Part shown: piece by piece, positions 51,734-60,413 of the stretch | Position numbering within the stretch: the first letter of the stretch is position 1 | Layout of the letters: each line of letters opens with the position of its first letter | Source of the DNA: Mycolicibacterium psychrotolerans | GTDB lineage: Bacteria; Actinomycetota; Actinomycetes; Mycobacteriales; Mycobacteriaceae | Assembly: GCF_010729305.1 (NCBI RefSeq) | Contig: NZ_AP022574.1 | Location: 186,001 to 250,000 of the forward strand | Length of the DNA stretch: 64,000 bases | Direction of reading: 5' to 3' | Made by a program: the position numbers and the translations under genes | Notes under the pieces: generated by a model | Told to the model about the DNA's origin: nothing | Databases searched by the model: none | What the model saw: only the letters and a program-made list of their open reading frames with translations

Positions 51734-53100
51734 TCGGTGCTATCGAGATCTGTTGTCAGCATGGGGATCTCACCCACCGCGACGGCACCCAGCTCGCTTC
51801 CGGCGACGGCGTCGACGGCGTGCTGGTCGAGTTCGAAGAGCTCACGCAGCGCCTCGGCGTAGCTGTCCCCGCCGGGCGCGCTCGCCAGCTGCTTGACGCG
51901 CACGGTCGGCGCGTGCAGGAGTTTGTCGACGACGCGGCGCACGGTCTTGGCGACCTCGTCCCGATGCGCGGAGTCCAGTTCGGGCAACCGGTTGTCCAAC
52001 CGCAGCAGTTCGGCCTCGACGACGTCGGCGGCGCGCTGACGCAGCGCGGTGACGGTCGGGGTGACCTCCGCCATCCGCTGTCCGGTCAGGTAGTCGGCCA
52101 CCTCGGCGGCAACGATCGTGCGGGCCGCCTCGGCGTCGGAGGTGGCGGCGCGTGCGGTCGGTTCCCGCAGGATCCGTTCCATGTCGATCACGTACACGCC
52201 GGGCAGCCCGGCCACCGCCGGGTCGATGTCGCGCGGCATGCCGAGATCGCACATGACCAGCGGCTTGCTGTTGCCGAGCCGCTGGGCAAGGCCCCGGTGC
52301 ACGTCGGCCAGGGACACCACCGGACGCACCGCGCCGGTGCAGCTGACGACGACGTCGGCGTCGGTGAGCAGTGGCGGCAGGTGGTCGAACGGGTAGGCCT
52401 CGGCCGTGACCCCGTGGCCGCGGATGTTCTCGGCGAGCCGCTTGGCCCGCGGCAGCGAGCGGTTGACCACATGGATGCGTTCGATCCCGGCGCGCATCAG
52501 CTGCCGGGCGGCCAGGGCACCCATCGACCCGGCGCCCACGACCACCGCGGACCGGCCGGCCAGCGAGCCGATCCGGGCCTCGGCCATGTCCAGCGCGACG
52601 GAGACGACGGACGCGCCGGCGGCGTCGATGCCGGTCTCGGAGTGCACCCGCTTACCGACCGACAGCGCCCGCTGGGACAGTTCGTGCAGGGTGCGCCCGA
52701 CCGTGTGGTTGGCCTCGGCGGTCGCATAGGCCCGCCGCACCTGGCCGAGGACCTGCGCCTCGCCGACCACGGCCGAATCCAGCCCGCTGGCGACCGAGAA
52801 CAGGTGCTCGACGGCGGCTTCGGCGTAGCGGACGTAGGCGTATCTGGTCAGATCCTGCAGCGACATGCCCGAGTGGTCACCGAGCACCTGGCCGATGACC
52901 GAAAGACCGCCGTGGAAAGCCTCGACGACCGCGTACACCTCGACGCGATTGCAGGTCGACAACACCATGGCTTCGGTCACCAGGGAGGACTGCAGAACCT
53001 GCTCGATGATCTTGGCCTGATCGGCCTCGTCGGTGCTCAGCTGTTCGAGCACGGACACCGGCGCGCTCCGGTGCGAAACCCCGAAAAGCAGTACGCTCAC
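51730..53100 (-). CDS. hemA: Glutamyl-tRNA reductase
   Basis: A 456-residue NADPH enzyme that reduces glutamyl-tRNA to glutamate-1-semialdehyde, the first committed step of the C5 heme pathway, passing its product to HemL (gene at 39169). The active-site cysteine is Cys50 in [13 protein letters not shown], and the NADPH domain has [13 protein letters not shown]. The dimerisation domain is at the C-terminus. GTG 53100 has GAGGAA three bases upstream. The upstream glutaredoxin-like gene is on the same strand, 56 bases away. Confidence 0.97.
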   Translation of the reverse strand: MSVLLFGVSHRSAPVSVLEQLSTDEADQAKIIEQVLQSSLVTEAMVLSTCNRVEVYAVVEAFHGGLSVIGQVLGDHSGMSLQDLTRYAYVRYAEAAVEHLFSVASGLDSAVVGEAQVLGQVRRAYATAEANHTVGRTLHELSQRALSVGKRVHSETGIDAAGASVVSVALDMAEARIGSLAGRSAVVVGAGSMGALAARQLMRAGIERIHVVNRSLPRAKRLAENIRGHGVTAEAYPFDHLPPLLTDADVVVSCTGAVRPVVSLADVHRGLAQRLGNSKPLVMCDLGMPRDIDPAVAGLPGVYVIDMERILREPTARAATSDAEAARTIVAAEVADYLTGQRMAEVTPTVTALRQRAADVVEAELLRLDNRLPELDSAHRDEVAKTVRRVVDKLLHAPTVRVKQLASAPGGDSYAEALRELFELDQHAVDAVAGSELGAVAVGEIPMLTTDLDSTE

Positions 53101-53156
53101 GGCTTCCTCACCACCCCACCAAGGTAGTCGTTCACCAGCTGGCCTTCCAAATTTGC

Positions 53157-53411
53157 TCAGCCGGCCAGATCGGCCCGCAGCCTGGCCTCGTCGACCTCCC
53201 AGTAGCTGTGCTCGGCGCCGTCGAGGAGCACGACGGGCAGCCGGTCGCCGTATTCGGCGCGCAGCGCGGCGTCACCGGCCGCGGCCTCCTCGTCGACGTC
53301 GGTCACGGTCAGCCGGAATCCGAGCTCGTCGCCCAGCTCCGCCAGCCGCGTCGCGGCGGCCTGGCACATCGGACATCCCTGGCGGGTGAGCAGCTGCACA
53401 GCGCGATCCAC
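53157..53411 (-). CDS. Glutaredoxin-like protein upstream of hemA (Rv0508-like)
   Basis: An 84-residue thioredoxin-fold protein with the active site CPMC in [17 protein letters not shown], and [13 protein letters not shown] holding the cis-proline. It is likely a thiol-disulfide or NrdH-like oxidoreductase. It heads the hem operon on the same strand and may protect the reactive cysteine of HemA, which is inference. GTG at 53411 was chosen as the first start that keeps the domain. It is divergent from serB1, 39 bases apart. Confidence 0.83.
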   Translation of the reverse strand: MDRAVQLLTRQGCPMCQAAATRLAELGDELGFRLTVTDVDEEAAAGDAALRAEYGDRLPVVLLDGAEHSYWEVDEARLRADLAG

Positions 53412-53437
53412 CCCGCCAGTATCGCCACCAGGTGACT

Positions 53438-53443
53438 TAATGT
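53438..53443 (+). promoter_or_regulatory. -10 (TAATGT) for leaderless serB1
   Basis: TAATGT is followed by seven bases and then the GTG start at 53451, the spacing expected for a transcript that begins at the start codon. No ribosome site is present upstream. This supports GTG 53451 as the start. Confidence 0.55.
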
Positions 53444-53450
53444 TGTAGCC

Positions 53451-54353
53451 GTGTCCGATATCGGGGGCTTGGGCGTCGGGATCGACGGCCGGGCGCAGCA
53501 AGTCGCGGGCGAGGTCAGCGCCGCGGTCGCCGCCGAGGGCCTCGTCGAGCCCGCCGACGAGCTGCCGGGGCCTCCCCCGCCCCCGCCCGACCTGACCGCG
53601 GCGGCGTTCTTCGACGTGGACAACACCCTGGTGCACGGCTCGTCGCTGGTGCACTTCGCGCGCGGCCTGGCCGCCCGCGAGTACTTCACCTACAAAGACC
53701 TCGCTCGCTTCGCGCTGGCCCAGGCGAAGTTCCAGTTGACGGGCCGCGAGAACAGCGAGGACGTCGCGGCGGGGCGGCGCAAGGCGCTGGCGTTCATCGA
53801 GGGCCGCTCGACCGCCGAGCTGGTCGCGTTGGGCGAGGAGATCTACGACGAGATCATCGCCGACAAGATCTGGCCGGGCACCCGGACGCTGGCCCAGATG
53901 CATCTCGACGCCGGCCAGCAGGTCTGGCTGGTGACCGCGACGCCGTATGAGCTGGCCGACACCATCGCGCGCAAGCTGGGGCTGACCGGCGCGCTGGGCA
54001 CCGTCGCCGAGTCGGTGGACGGGGTGTTCACCGGCAGGCTCGTCGGCGACATCCTGCACGGCACCGGCAAGGCGCACGCCGTGCGGTCCCTGGCCATCCG
54101 GGAGGGGTTGAACCTGCGCCGCTGCACGGCCTACTCCGACAGCTTCAACGACGTGCCGATGCTCTCGCTGGTCGGCACCGCGGTGGCCATCAACCCCGAC
54201 GCGGACCTGCGCGACCTGGCCCGCGAGCGGGGTTGGGAGATCCGCGACTTCCGCACCGCGCGCAAGGCGGCGCGGATCGGGGTGCCGTCGGCGCTGGCGC
54301 TGGGTGCGGTCGGCGGCGCGCTGGCCGCGGCGGTGTCGCGTCGGGAGAAGTAG
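53451..54353 (+). CDS. serB1: HAD-IB phosphatase, SerB-like
   Basis: A 300-residue HAD subfamily IB protein, annotated SerB1 in M. tuberculosis (Rv0505c). The N-terminal 45 residues are flexible with a PPPPPP stretch; the core starts [13 protein letters not shown] with nucleophile Asp55 and acid/base Asp57. [12 protein letters not shown] and [12 protein letters not shown] are motifs II and IV. The C-terminal end has a hydrophobic stretch ([20 protein letters not shown]) that could anchor it. It removes phosphate from small molecules; phosphoserine is plausible but not proved, because other HAD-IB enzymes act on phospholipids. Leaderless start. Confidence 0.88.
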   Translation: MSDIGGLGVGIDGRAQQVAGEVSAAVAAEGLVEPADELPGPPPPPPDLTAAAFFDVDNTLVHGSSLVHFARGLAAREYFTYKDLARFALAQAKFQLTGRENSEDVAAGRRKALAFIEGRSTAELVALGEEIYDEIIADKIWPGTRTLAQMHLDAGQQVWLVTATPYELADTIARKLGLTGALGTVAESVDGVFTGRLVGDILHGTGKAHAVRSLAIREGLNLRRCTAYSDSFNDVPMLSLVGTAVAINPDADLRDLARERGWEIRDFRTARKAARIGVPSALALGAVGGALAAAVSRREK

Positions 54354-54415
54354 TAGCCCGGGCCGGCGCTGATAGGCTCGCGCCGCCACCGCCGAGCAAC
54401 GGAGAGTATCGCCGC

Positions 54416-54955
54416 ATGGGCATCGCTGCGAACATCATCGGAACCCACTATCGGTATCCGGACTACTTCGAGGTCGACCGCGAGAAGATCCGCGAGTTCG
54501 CCCGCGCGGTCAAAGACGACCATCCCGCGCACCACAGCGAGGAGGCCGCCCGGGAGTACGGCCACGATGCGCTGATCGCGTCCCTGACGTTCCTCGCGGT
54601 GGCCGGCAGGCGCGTGCAGCTGGAGATCTTCAACCAGTTCGACGTGCCGATCAACATGGAGCGCGTGCTGCACCGCGACCAGAAGATCACGTTCCACCGG
54701 CCCATCGTGGCCGGGGACAAGCTGTTCTTCGACTCCTACCTGGACTCGGTGACCGAATCGCACGGCGCGGTGCTGACCGAGGTCCGCGGCGAGGTCACCG
54801 ATGAGCGGGGCGAACCCGTGCTGACGAGTGTCGTCACGGTCATGGGTGAGGCGCAGTCCGACACCGAGGCCGACGAGGTGAGCGACCGGATCGCCGCTGC
54901 GCGCGACGAGGCGCTGCGCAAGATGGTTGCCAAGCAAACAGCCCAGGCGGACTGA
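54416..54955 (+). CDS. HadA-like MaoC-type dehydratase (Rv0504c-like)
   Basis: A 179-residue hot-dog-fold protein of the N-terminal MaoC (HadA/HadC) type, with [21 protein letters not shown] and an extended C-terminus ([22 protein letters not shown]). The catalytic Asp-His of active MaoC subunits is not evident, as in HadA and HadC, which pair with a HadB subunit for 3-hydroxyacyl dehydration. No HadB partner is adjacent. ATG at 54416, about 60 bases after serB1 on the same strand. It resembles Rv0504c. Confidence 0.82.
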   Translation: MGIAANIIGTHYRYPDYFEVDREKIREFARAVKDDHPAHHSEEAAREYGHDALIASLTFLAVAGRRVQLEIFNQFDVPINMERVLHRDQKITFHRPIVAGDKLFFDSYLDSVTESHGAVLTEVRGEVTDERGEPVLTSVVTVMGEAQSDTEADEVSDRIAAARDEALRKMVAKQTAQAD

Positions 54956-54968
54956 CCGGCGCGGCGGC

Positions 54969-56033
54969 TCAGCCGAAGAACGTGTTCCGGCGGTTCGCGA
55001 GCATCTGGTACAGCGTCTGCTGGATGGTCTCGCGCACCTGGTCGGTCAGCTCGAAGGTGACCATCGGGTCCTCGGCGGCCGACTCGTCGTAGCCGGCGGT
55101 GTCGATCGGCTCCCCGAACTGGATGTACCACTTCGACGGCAGCGGGACGACGCCGAGCGGGCCTGCCAGCGGGAACAACGGTGTGACCGGGAAATACGGC
55201 AGGCCGAGAAGCCGCGCGAGCAACTTGACGTCGGCGACCATCGGATAGATCTCCTCCGAGCCGACGATCGAGCACGGCACGATCGGCGCCTTGGTGCGCA
55301 GCGCCGCCGACACGAACCCGCCGCGGCCGAATCGCTGCAGCTTGTAGCGGTCCTTGAAGCGCTTGCCGAGGCCTTTGTAGCCCTCCGGGAAAACCGCGGT
55401 GAGCTCCCCCGCGGCGAGCAGTCGATGGGCGTCGTCGGTGCAGGCCATGGTGTGGCCGGCCTTGCGGGCGGCCTGCCCGACGCCCGGCATGTCGAACACC
55501 ATGTCGGCGGCCAGCAGGCGCAGGTCGCGGTGCGCCGGGTGATGATCGCGAACCGCGACCGAGGTCATCAGTCCGTCGAAGGGCAGCACGCCGGCGTGGT
55601 TGGCCACCACGAGCGCCGCGCCTGTCTCGGGGAGGTTCTCGATGCCGCTGACCTCGACCCGGAACCACGAGTTGAAGAACACGCGCAGCAAAGGCAGAAA
55701 GATTGCGTTGTTGAGGTGCGGGTCGAAGCCGAACTCGTCGACGGTGTAGTCGCCGGTCATCCGTTTGCGGATGAAGTCGGCGACGGCGGCGATGCGGGTG
55801 GCGAGTTCGGTGGGCGCCTCCTCGGCGGTGGTCGCGCCACCGGCGCGGTGCGCATCGATGTCGCGGACGACGGCCGCGAGTTCCTCGGCGGTGGCGCGGT
55901 TGTCGCCGTCGCCGATCAGCGAGGGATGTCGGCGCGATCGGTCCACCCGCTGGGCAGCCGCCCGCCGCGATGCCGCACTACGCCCCGAATTCGAGTGCAG
56001 CGGAATGACTTTCGCTTTCGACTCGCCCGCCAC
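54969..56033 (-). CDS. 1-acyl-sn-glycerol-3-phosphate acyltransferase-like protein (Rv0502)
   Basis: A 354-residue PlsC-family acyltransferase. The catalytic motif is NHAGVLPFD (His and Asp), followed by the substrate motif FPEGYKG and VPCSIVGSEEIYP. The N-terminus is a long basic and Ala-rich lead (RSAASRRAAAQRVDRSRRH). The C-terminal segment TFELTDQVRETIQQTLYQMLANR is a helical end. It probably acylates a lysophosphatidate or related lipid at the membrane. GTG at 56033; galE2 is upstream on the same strand, 54 bases away. Confidence 0.88.
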   Translation of the reverse strand: MAGESKAKVIPLHSNSGRSAASRRAAAQRVDRSRRHPSLIGDGDNRATAEELAAVVRDIDAHRAGGATTAEEAPTELATRIAAVADFIRKRMTGDYTVDEFGFDPHLNNAIFLPLLRVFFNSWFRVEVSGIENLPETGAALVVANHAGVLPFDGLMTSVAVRDHHPAHRDLRLLAADMVFDMPGVGQAARKAGHTMACTDDAHRLLAAGELTAVFPEGYKGLGKRFKDRYKLQRFGRGGFVSAALRTKAPIVPCSIVGSEEIYPMVADVKLLARLLGLPYFPVTPLFPLAGPLGVVPLPSKWYIQFGEPIDTAGYDESAAEDPMVTFELTDQVRETIQQTLYQMLANRRNTFFG

Positions 56034-56087
56034 AGTTTCCGTTTCCCTCTTTCCCCGGTGTCCCCGCCCCCACGCGCAGCCCTGAGT

Positions 56088-57176
56088 CTAGCGTCCGAAC
56101 CGCTGAGCCGCCGCTACAGCGCGGTGCTCCACAGCAGAAACCCAGCGAGGATCCATGATCGGCGTCAATCCCCGCCCCCGCACATAGTCGTCGAAGGCCT
56201 CCGCCGTCGTCCACTTCGGCGTGTACCCGAGTTCGGTGCGCATCCGCGTGGTGTCCATGACGCGGCCGTAGCTGAGGTAGTCGAGCTGCTCTCGATCCAG
56301 TTCGCTGTTACGGGTGGCCCGCCACAGCGAATCCACCGCCACCAGGGCCGATCGCGGCAGGGGCAGCGGCAGGCGCCCCGACCGGCGGATCGCCTGGCTC
56401 ATCATGATGATCCCGGACGCCCCGATGTTGAAGGTGCCCGCCTTGCCGGCCATCGTGGCCCGCTCCAGCGCCCCGAGCGCGTCCTGCTCGTGCAGGAGCT
56501 GCATGCGCGCGTCGTGGCCGATGACCGTCGGCACCACCGGCCCGGCCAGATACCGCGACAGGGCGGTGTCCATCGCGGGCCCGATCATGTTGGCCAGCCG
56601 CAGGATGGTGACCGCGATGTCGGGCCTGCGCCGGCCCAGCCCGCGCGCGTAGCCCTCGATGTCGATGCTGTCGCGGGCGAATCCCTCGCCCGGCGGCCTG
56701 CGCCGGTCGCGGCTCTCGGTGAACAGCACCGGATCCCGCGACGTCGAGCCGTAGACCTCCGACGTCGACTTGAGGATGACCCGGCGCACCGAGGGTGCCT
56801 TCTGGCAGGCGGCGAACAGCTGGATCGCGCCCATCACGTTCAGTTCCTTGAGCGTCGCGCGACCACCGGAGCGCGGCGCATACGACGCGGCCGCGGCGTG
56901 CACCACGGTGTCGACGTCGCCGTTGCGGATCACCTTGGCGATGAACGGGTTGCGGATGTCGGCCCGGACGAACTCAGCACGCCCCATCCGGCGCAGCAGG
57001 TCCTTGCTCGGCGCGATCGCGTCGACGGCGATCACGTGGTTGATCAGCGGGTTCTGCGCCAGTCGAGCAGTGAGGTACCCGCCGAGAAATCGGCAGGCTC
57101 CGGTCACGAGCACGACCTTGGGGTAGTTCAGCCCGTCGCGCGCGTCGGATCCGCCCGAGGTCCCCCCAGCATCCAT
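56088..57176 (-). CDS. galE2: NAD-dependent epimerase-like protein (GalE2)
   Basis: A 362-residue extended-SDR protein annotated GalE2 (Rv0501). The nucleotide-binding loop reads VTGACRFLGGYL, with Arg where GxxGxxG has its middle Gly. Instead of YxxxK the equivalent region is DSIDIEGYARGLG, and STSEVYG keeps the serine. The same unusual loop is present in the M. tuberculosis protein as I recall it, so it is conserved. An active epimerase is therefore uncertain; a reductase or structural role is possible. ATG 57176. Confidence 0.88.
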   Translation of the reverse strand: MDAGGTSGGSDARDGLNYPKVVLVTGACRFLGGYLTARLAQNPLINHVIAVDAIAPSKDLLRRMGRAEFVRADIRNPFIAKVIRNGDVDTVVHAAAASYAPRSGGRATLKELNVMGAIQLFAACQKAPSVRRVILKSTSEVYGSTSRDPVLFTESRDRRRPPGEGFARDSIDIEGYARGLGRRRPDIAVTILRLANMIGPAMDTALSRYLAGPVVPTVIGHDARMQLLHEQDALGALERATMAGKAGTFNIGASGIIMMSQAIRRSGRLPLPLPRSALVAVDSLWRATRNSELDREQLDYLSYGRVMDTTRMRTELGYTPKWTTAEAFDDYVRGRGLTPIMDPRWVSAVEHRAVAAAQRFGR

Positions 57177-57203
57177 CTCCGACAGCCTACGGGCGCGTCG
57201 CGA

Positions 57204-57305
57204 CTACTTGCCGAGTTTTCTGCGCTGCACTCGCGTGCGGCGAAGCAGCTTGCGGTGCTTCTTCTTCGACATGCGCTTGCGACGCTTCTTGATGACAGAA
57301 CCCAT
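57204..57305 (-). CDS. bS22 (COX24/AURKAIP1-type) small ribosomal protein
   Basis: A 33-residue, extremely basic protein: [20 protein letters not shown] followed by [13 protein letters not shown]. It is the bS22-type subunit found on mycobacterial small ribosomal subunits, and matches the Rv0500B-sized gene at this place. About 55% of residues are Lys or Arg, so function follows from composition and the [14 protein letters not shown] core. ATG 57305, TAG at 57204. It lies between the HTH gene and galE2 on the same strand. Confidence 0.9.
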
Positions 57306-57415
57306 GAACTCCGCTACCTAAGTGTTGTCGTGACGAGCGTGAAGGAATCTCGTCAGCCTCGACCGGCCACCTTACCGAAGGGCGGATTCACGACGAAATC
57401 CAGCGTCAGGCGCGC

Positions 57416-57679
57416 TCAGCCCGCATCGAAGTACGAGCTCTCCAGCATGTCGTGCACCGCCTTGGCGTGGACGCGGAACGACCGGCCCACCCGGACCGCG
57501 GGCAACTCGCCGTTGTGCACCAGCCGGTACACGGTCATCTTGCTGACCCGCATGAGGCTGGCTACCTCGGCAACGGTGAGAAATTGAGCTCGAGGCGGCT
57601 GGCCTTCGGACTGGCCGGCGTCCCGCGCCGCCTTCCCACTGGCCGAATCCCGCGCCGACGGCCCGTTCATAGACGTCAT
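57416..57679 (-). CDS. Excisionase/BldC-type helix-turn-helix protein (Rv0500A-like)
   Basis: An 87-residue protein with a MerR-like winged helix of the AlpA/excisionase type at residues 30-75: FLTVAEVASLMRVSKMTVYRLVHNGELPAVRVGRSFRVH. The N-terminal 28 residues are disordered. Such small proteins act as transcription factors (BldC-like) rather than true excisionases when, as here, no integrase is nearby. ATG 57679 gives MTSMNGPSARDS, the same start pattern as the M. tuberculosis homologue. bS22 follows 110 bases downstream. Confidence 0.85.
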   Translation of the reverse strand: MTSMNGPSARDSASGKAARDAGQSEGQPPRAQFLTVAEVASLMRVSKMTVYRLVHNGELPAVRVGRSFRVHAKAVHDMLESSYFDAG

Positions 57680-57818
57680 CGCAACCCAATCCATCAGGCG
57701 CGGGCAGTTCCAGCGGCTTCCCCACCGCTGGCACCGACCCGTGCTTACCACTGGGAGAATAGCGTGGCAGGTGGGGTTACTGCGACGGGTGTGGGCTAAT
57801 CGGTCCGAAATAATCGAA

Positions 57819-58691
57819 CTACTCTGGTGTAATTCCTAGCTGCTCAGAGCGCCTTTTCGCGGCCTCGACGGCGTTGGCCACCGCGGCCCGCAAACCACCG
57901 CGTTCCAGTTCCCGCAGCCCAGCGGCCGTGGTGCCGCCCGGGGAGGTAACGGTGGCCCGCAGCTGAGCGGGTGAGGTGTCCACCGTCCCGGCCATCGGTG
58001 CGTCCTCGCCGCCGGCACCGTCGTCCAACCGGTCCAGCAACATCGCCGCCGAGCCGGCCATGGTCTGCACCACCAGATCGGTGGCCATGGGGCGCGTCAG
58101 CCCCGCGTCCACGGCGGCGTCGACGAGCGCCTCGACCATCAGGAAGAAGTAGGCCGGCCCTGAGCCCGAGACCGCCGTCACGGCGTCGATCTGCGACTCG
58201 GACACCGTCAGCACCCCGCCGACGGCGTCGAAGATCGACGAAACGCCCTTGAGGTGCTCGGCGGTCGCGAACCGGCCCGGCGCGACGGCACTGACGCCGC
58301 CGCCGACGAGCATCGGCGCGTTCGGCATGACCCGCACGACGGGCGATCCGGCGGGAAGCTTGTTCTCGTAGTAGGCGGCGCTCACGCCGGCCGCGACCGT
58401 CACGAAGATCTGCTCGGCGGCGTCGCTCTCCGCGCGAGCGGCGGTGTCGACGATGTCACCGATGACGTTGCCCACGTCCGACGGCTTCACCGCGACGATG
58501 ACGTAGGTGGCGGCGTCGACCGCCTCGGGCACCGAGGTGACGCGCACCGAGTACTTCTGAGCGAGGTAAGTCGACCGGGCGGGATCCTTCTCCGCGACGA
58601 CGAGGTCCTTGACCTGCCGCCCGGCCCGCAGCAACCCCGCCAGCAACGCTTCGCCGATACTCCCGCCGCCGATGATCGCGATTCTGGCCAT
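57819..58691 (-). CDS. proC: Pyrroline-5-carboxylate reductase
   Basis: A 290-residue NAD(P)H enzyme that makes proline from pyrroline-5-carboxylate. The Rossmann motif ARIAIIGGGSIGEALLAGL is at the N-terminus and the P5CR signature PAYFFLMVEALVDAAVDAGLTRPMA plus VTSPGGTTAAGLRELE at the C-terminal half. ATG 58691 was chosen; an ATG at 58703 would add four residues. CATGCT lies seven bases before 58691, so a leaderless start is possible. It is followed by the HTH gene on the same strand. Confidence 0.95.
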   Translation of the reverse strand: MARIAIIGGGSIGEALLAGLLRAGRQVKDLVVAEKDPARSTYLAQKYSVRVTSVPEAVDAATYVIVAVKPSDVGNVIGDIVDTAARAESDAAEQIFVTVAAGVSAAYYENKLPAGSPVVRVMPNAPMLVGGGVSAVAPGRFATAEHLKGVSSIFDAVGGVLTVSESQIDAVTAVSGSGPAYFFLMVEALVDAAVDAGLTRPMATDLVVQTMAGSAAMLLDRLDDGAGGEDAPMAGTVDTSPAQLRATVTSPGGTTAAGLRELERGGLRAAVANAVEAAKRRSEQLGITPE

Positions 58692-58725
58692 GCCGCACAG
58701 CATGTCACGGCCGGTTCGGGCCGGC

Positions 58726-59547
58726 TTATCGGCTCTCCGCTGCCGGTACCAGCGCCAGCTGGCGGGTCTGCACGATGATGCGGCCCTCGCAGTCGACCAC
58801 CACATGGTCCTCGTCGAACCAGTCCTGGCCGATCTGGGTTGTCGTGCACATCACCCGCAGCCAGCCGTCCGCAGGCACGGCCCGCAGATAGGCGGTCAGC
58901 TGCACCGTGGGGGCCCATCCGAACCTGTTGACGCCGAACGTGACCGGCGCCGACACGTCGCCGCACAGCAGCGCGAACAGCACGTCGGGCGCGACCCCCT
59001 TCGGGCGCACCCAGTACTCGATCAGCGGCGGTCCGCCGTCGCCACGCGGGCTGAACGACGTCAGCGACGGACGGATGTCGCAGCCGCGCGCGAGGTGGAC
59101 GATGTCGGCCATCGGATGGCCCGGGCCGATCGGCTCCAACCCGGGCGGCGGGTCGGGCGTCATCAGCGGCAGCACCGGGTTGACCGACAACAGCGGCGGC
59201 ACATGGTGTTCCGGCGTGCCCATGGTGATCGCCGCACGCAGTGCCGTACGGGTCCCCTGGTTGAGTTCGACATCGATCAGGCTGACCCGGCGGCCGCGCT
59301 TGCGCACGGCGGTGACGATCTCCATCGGGCCGGGGTCGGGCGCCCACAGGAAACTGCCCGACACCGCGATCGGCTCGACGCCGGCGTCGGCGAACTGCGT
59401 GCGCGCCGCGTTCGCGCACAACGCGAGCATCGCGCCGCCGTGCACTTTGGGACCGATCGTCCAGTGCTCGTTGAGCAGGCCGTGATAGACACCGTCGCCG
59501 GCCGGCGTCAGCGCCATGGCGTCGGTGAACAGGGTCGAACTCGTCAT
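58726..59547 (-). CDS. Acyl-CoA thioesterase-like double hot-dog protein (Rv0499-like)
   Basis: A 273-residue protein with two hot-dog domains, the layout of TesB-type acyl-CoA thioesterases: YHGLLNEHWTIGPKVHGGAMLALCANAA in the first and PLIEYWVRPKGVAPD followed by FGWAPTVQLTAYLRA in the second. The catalytic Asp/Gln/Thr triad cannot be assigned safely. Function probably acyl-CoA hydrolysis. ATG at 59547. The TIM-barrel gene lies 16 bases upstream on the same strand. Confidence 0.8.
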   Translation of the reverse strand: MTSSTLFTDAMALTPAGDGVYHGLLNEHWTIGPKVHGGAMLALCANAARTQFADAGVEPIAVSGSFLWAPDPGPMEIVTAVRKRGRRVSLIDVELNQGTRTALRAAITMGTPEHHVPPLLSVNPVLPLMTPDPPPGLEPIGPGHPMADIVHLARGCDIRPSLTSFSPRGDGGPPLIEYWVRPKGVAPDVLFALLCGDVSAPVTFGVNRFGWAPTVQLTAYLRAVPADGWLRVMCTTTQIGQDWFDEDHVVVDCEGRIIVQTRQLALVPAAESR

Positions 59548-59563
59548 GTACCGTCCTCGGCTC

Positions 59564-60409
59564 TCAGCGCAGCAGATGCGCGCGGGCGAACTGCAGCGAC
59601 TCGGTCAGCAATGCCTCCCGCTCGGCGGCCGAGCGCGCACCGGAGGTCGTCACCTCGAGGATGACATGGCCCGCGAATTCGTCGGCGGCCAGCGCCTCGC
59701 AGATCTCGACGGTCGGCTGCGTCCCGCGGCCGGGCACCAGATGCTCGTCGGCCGAGGCGCCGCTGCCGTCGCACAGGTGCAGGTGCACCAGGCCCGCCCC
59801 CATGCGGCGGGCCATGTCGACGGCGTCGGTGCCCGCGGTCGCGGTGTGCGACAGATCCAGCGTGTAGTGCGCATGGCCACCGTCGAGCGGGTCGTAGGAC
59901 GGAGCGAAAGCGGAAATGCCCGGTCCGGGACTGCCACCTCGCTTGCGCATCCGCTCGATCGACGTCTGTCCCGCCCCGAAGAAGCGGTCCGCCCGGAACG
60001 GGAACATGTTCTCCACCGCGACCAACACGTGGCTGCCCGCCTCGAGTTCGGCCACCTGATCGGAGAAACCCTCGGCGTAACGACGCTGCCAGCGAAACGG
60101 CGGATGGACGACGACGGTCTGCGCGCCGAGCTGCTCGGCGGCGCGGACGCTGCGCTCCAGCTTGGGAATCGGGTTGGCGCCCCACACCCGCTGCGAGATG
60201 AGCAGGCAGGGTGCGTGCACCGACAGCACCGGCACGTCGTAGCGCTTGGACAACGCCGCCACAGCGTCCACGTCCTGGCTCACCGACTCCGCCCAGACCA
60301 TCAGCTCGACACCGTCGTAGCCCAGTTTCGCGGCGTACTCGAACGCGGCCTCGGTCTTCAGCGGATAAACCGAGGCCGTCGACAGACCGACCTTGATGGC
60401 AGGGCGCAC
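59564..60409 (-). CDS. Xylose-isomerase-like TIM-barrel protein (IolE-type, Rv0498)
   Basis: A 281-residue TIM barrel of the AP-endonuclease-2/sugar-isomerase group: VGLSTASVYPLKTEAAFEYAAKLGYDGVELMVWAESV, VVHPPFRWQ, VAVENMFPFR (a metal Glu), TLDLSHTATAGTD and LHLCDGSGASADEHLVPGRG. The set of Glu, His and Asp fits a divalent-metal site, so it is likely a sugar-phosphate isomerase/epimerase or an endonuclease. GTG at 60409, four bases after the acidic membrane protein. Substrate unknown. Confidence 0.82.
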   Translation of the reverse strand: MRPAIKVGLSTASVYPLKTEAAFEYAAKLGYDGVELMVWAESVSQDVDAVAALSKRYDVPVLSVHAPCLLISQRVWGANPIPKLERSVRAAEQLGAQTVVVHPPFRWQRRYAEGFSDQVAELEAGSHVLVAVENMFPFRADRFFGAGQTSIERMRKRGGSPGPGISAFAPSYDPLDGGHAHYTLDLSHTATAGTDAVDMARRMGAGLVHLHLCDGSGASADEHLVPGRGTQPTVEICEALAADEFAGHVILEVTTSGARSAAEREALLTESLQFARAHLLR

Positions 60410-60413
60410 CCGG

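Noticed and set aside
54927..57587. 886-codon plus-strand frame across the acyltransferase and galE2
   Set aside because: It is antisense to two recognised genes and bS22, and has shadow-type composition rich in His, Arg and Gly.
57416..57679. Excisionase-like gene as a sign of an integrated element
   Set aside because: No integrase, attachment repeat or phage gene is nearby, and the gene sits in the conserved proC region, so a BldC-like regulator is more likely.
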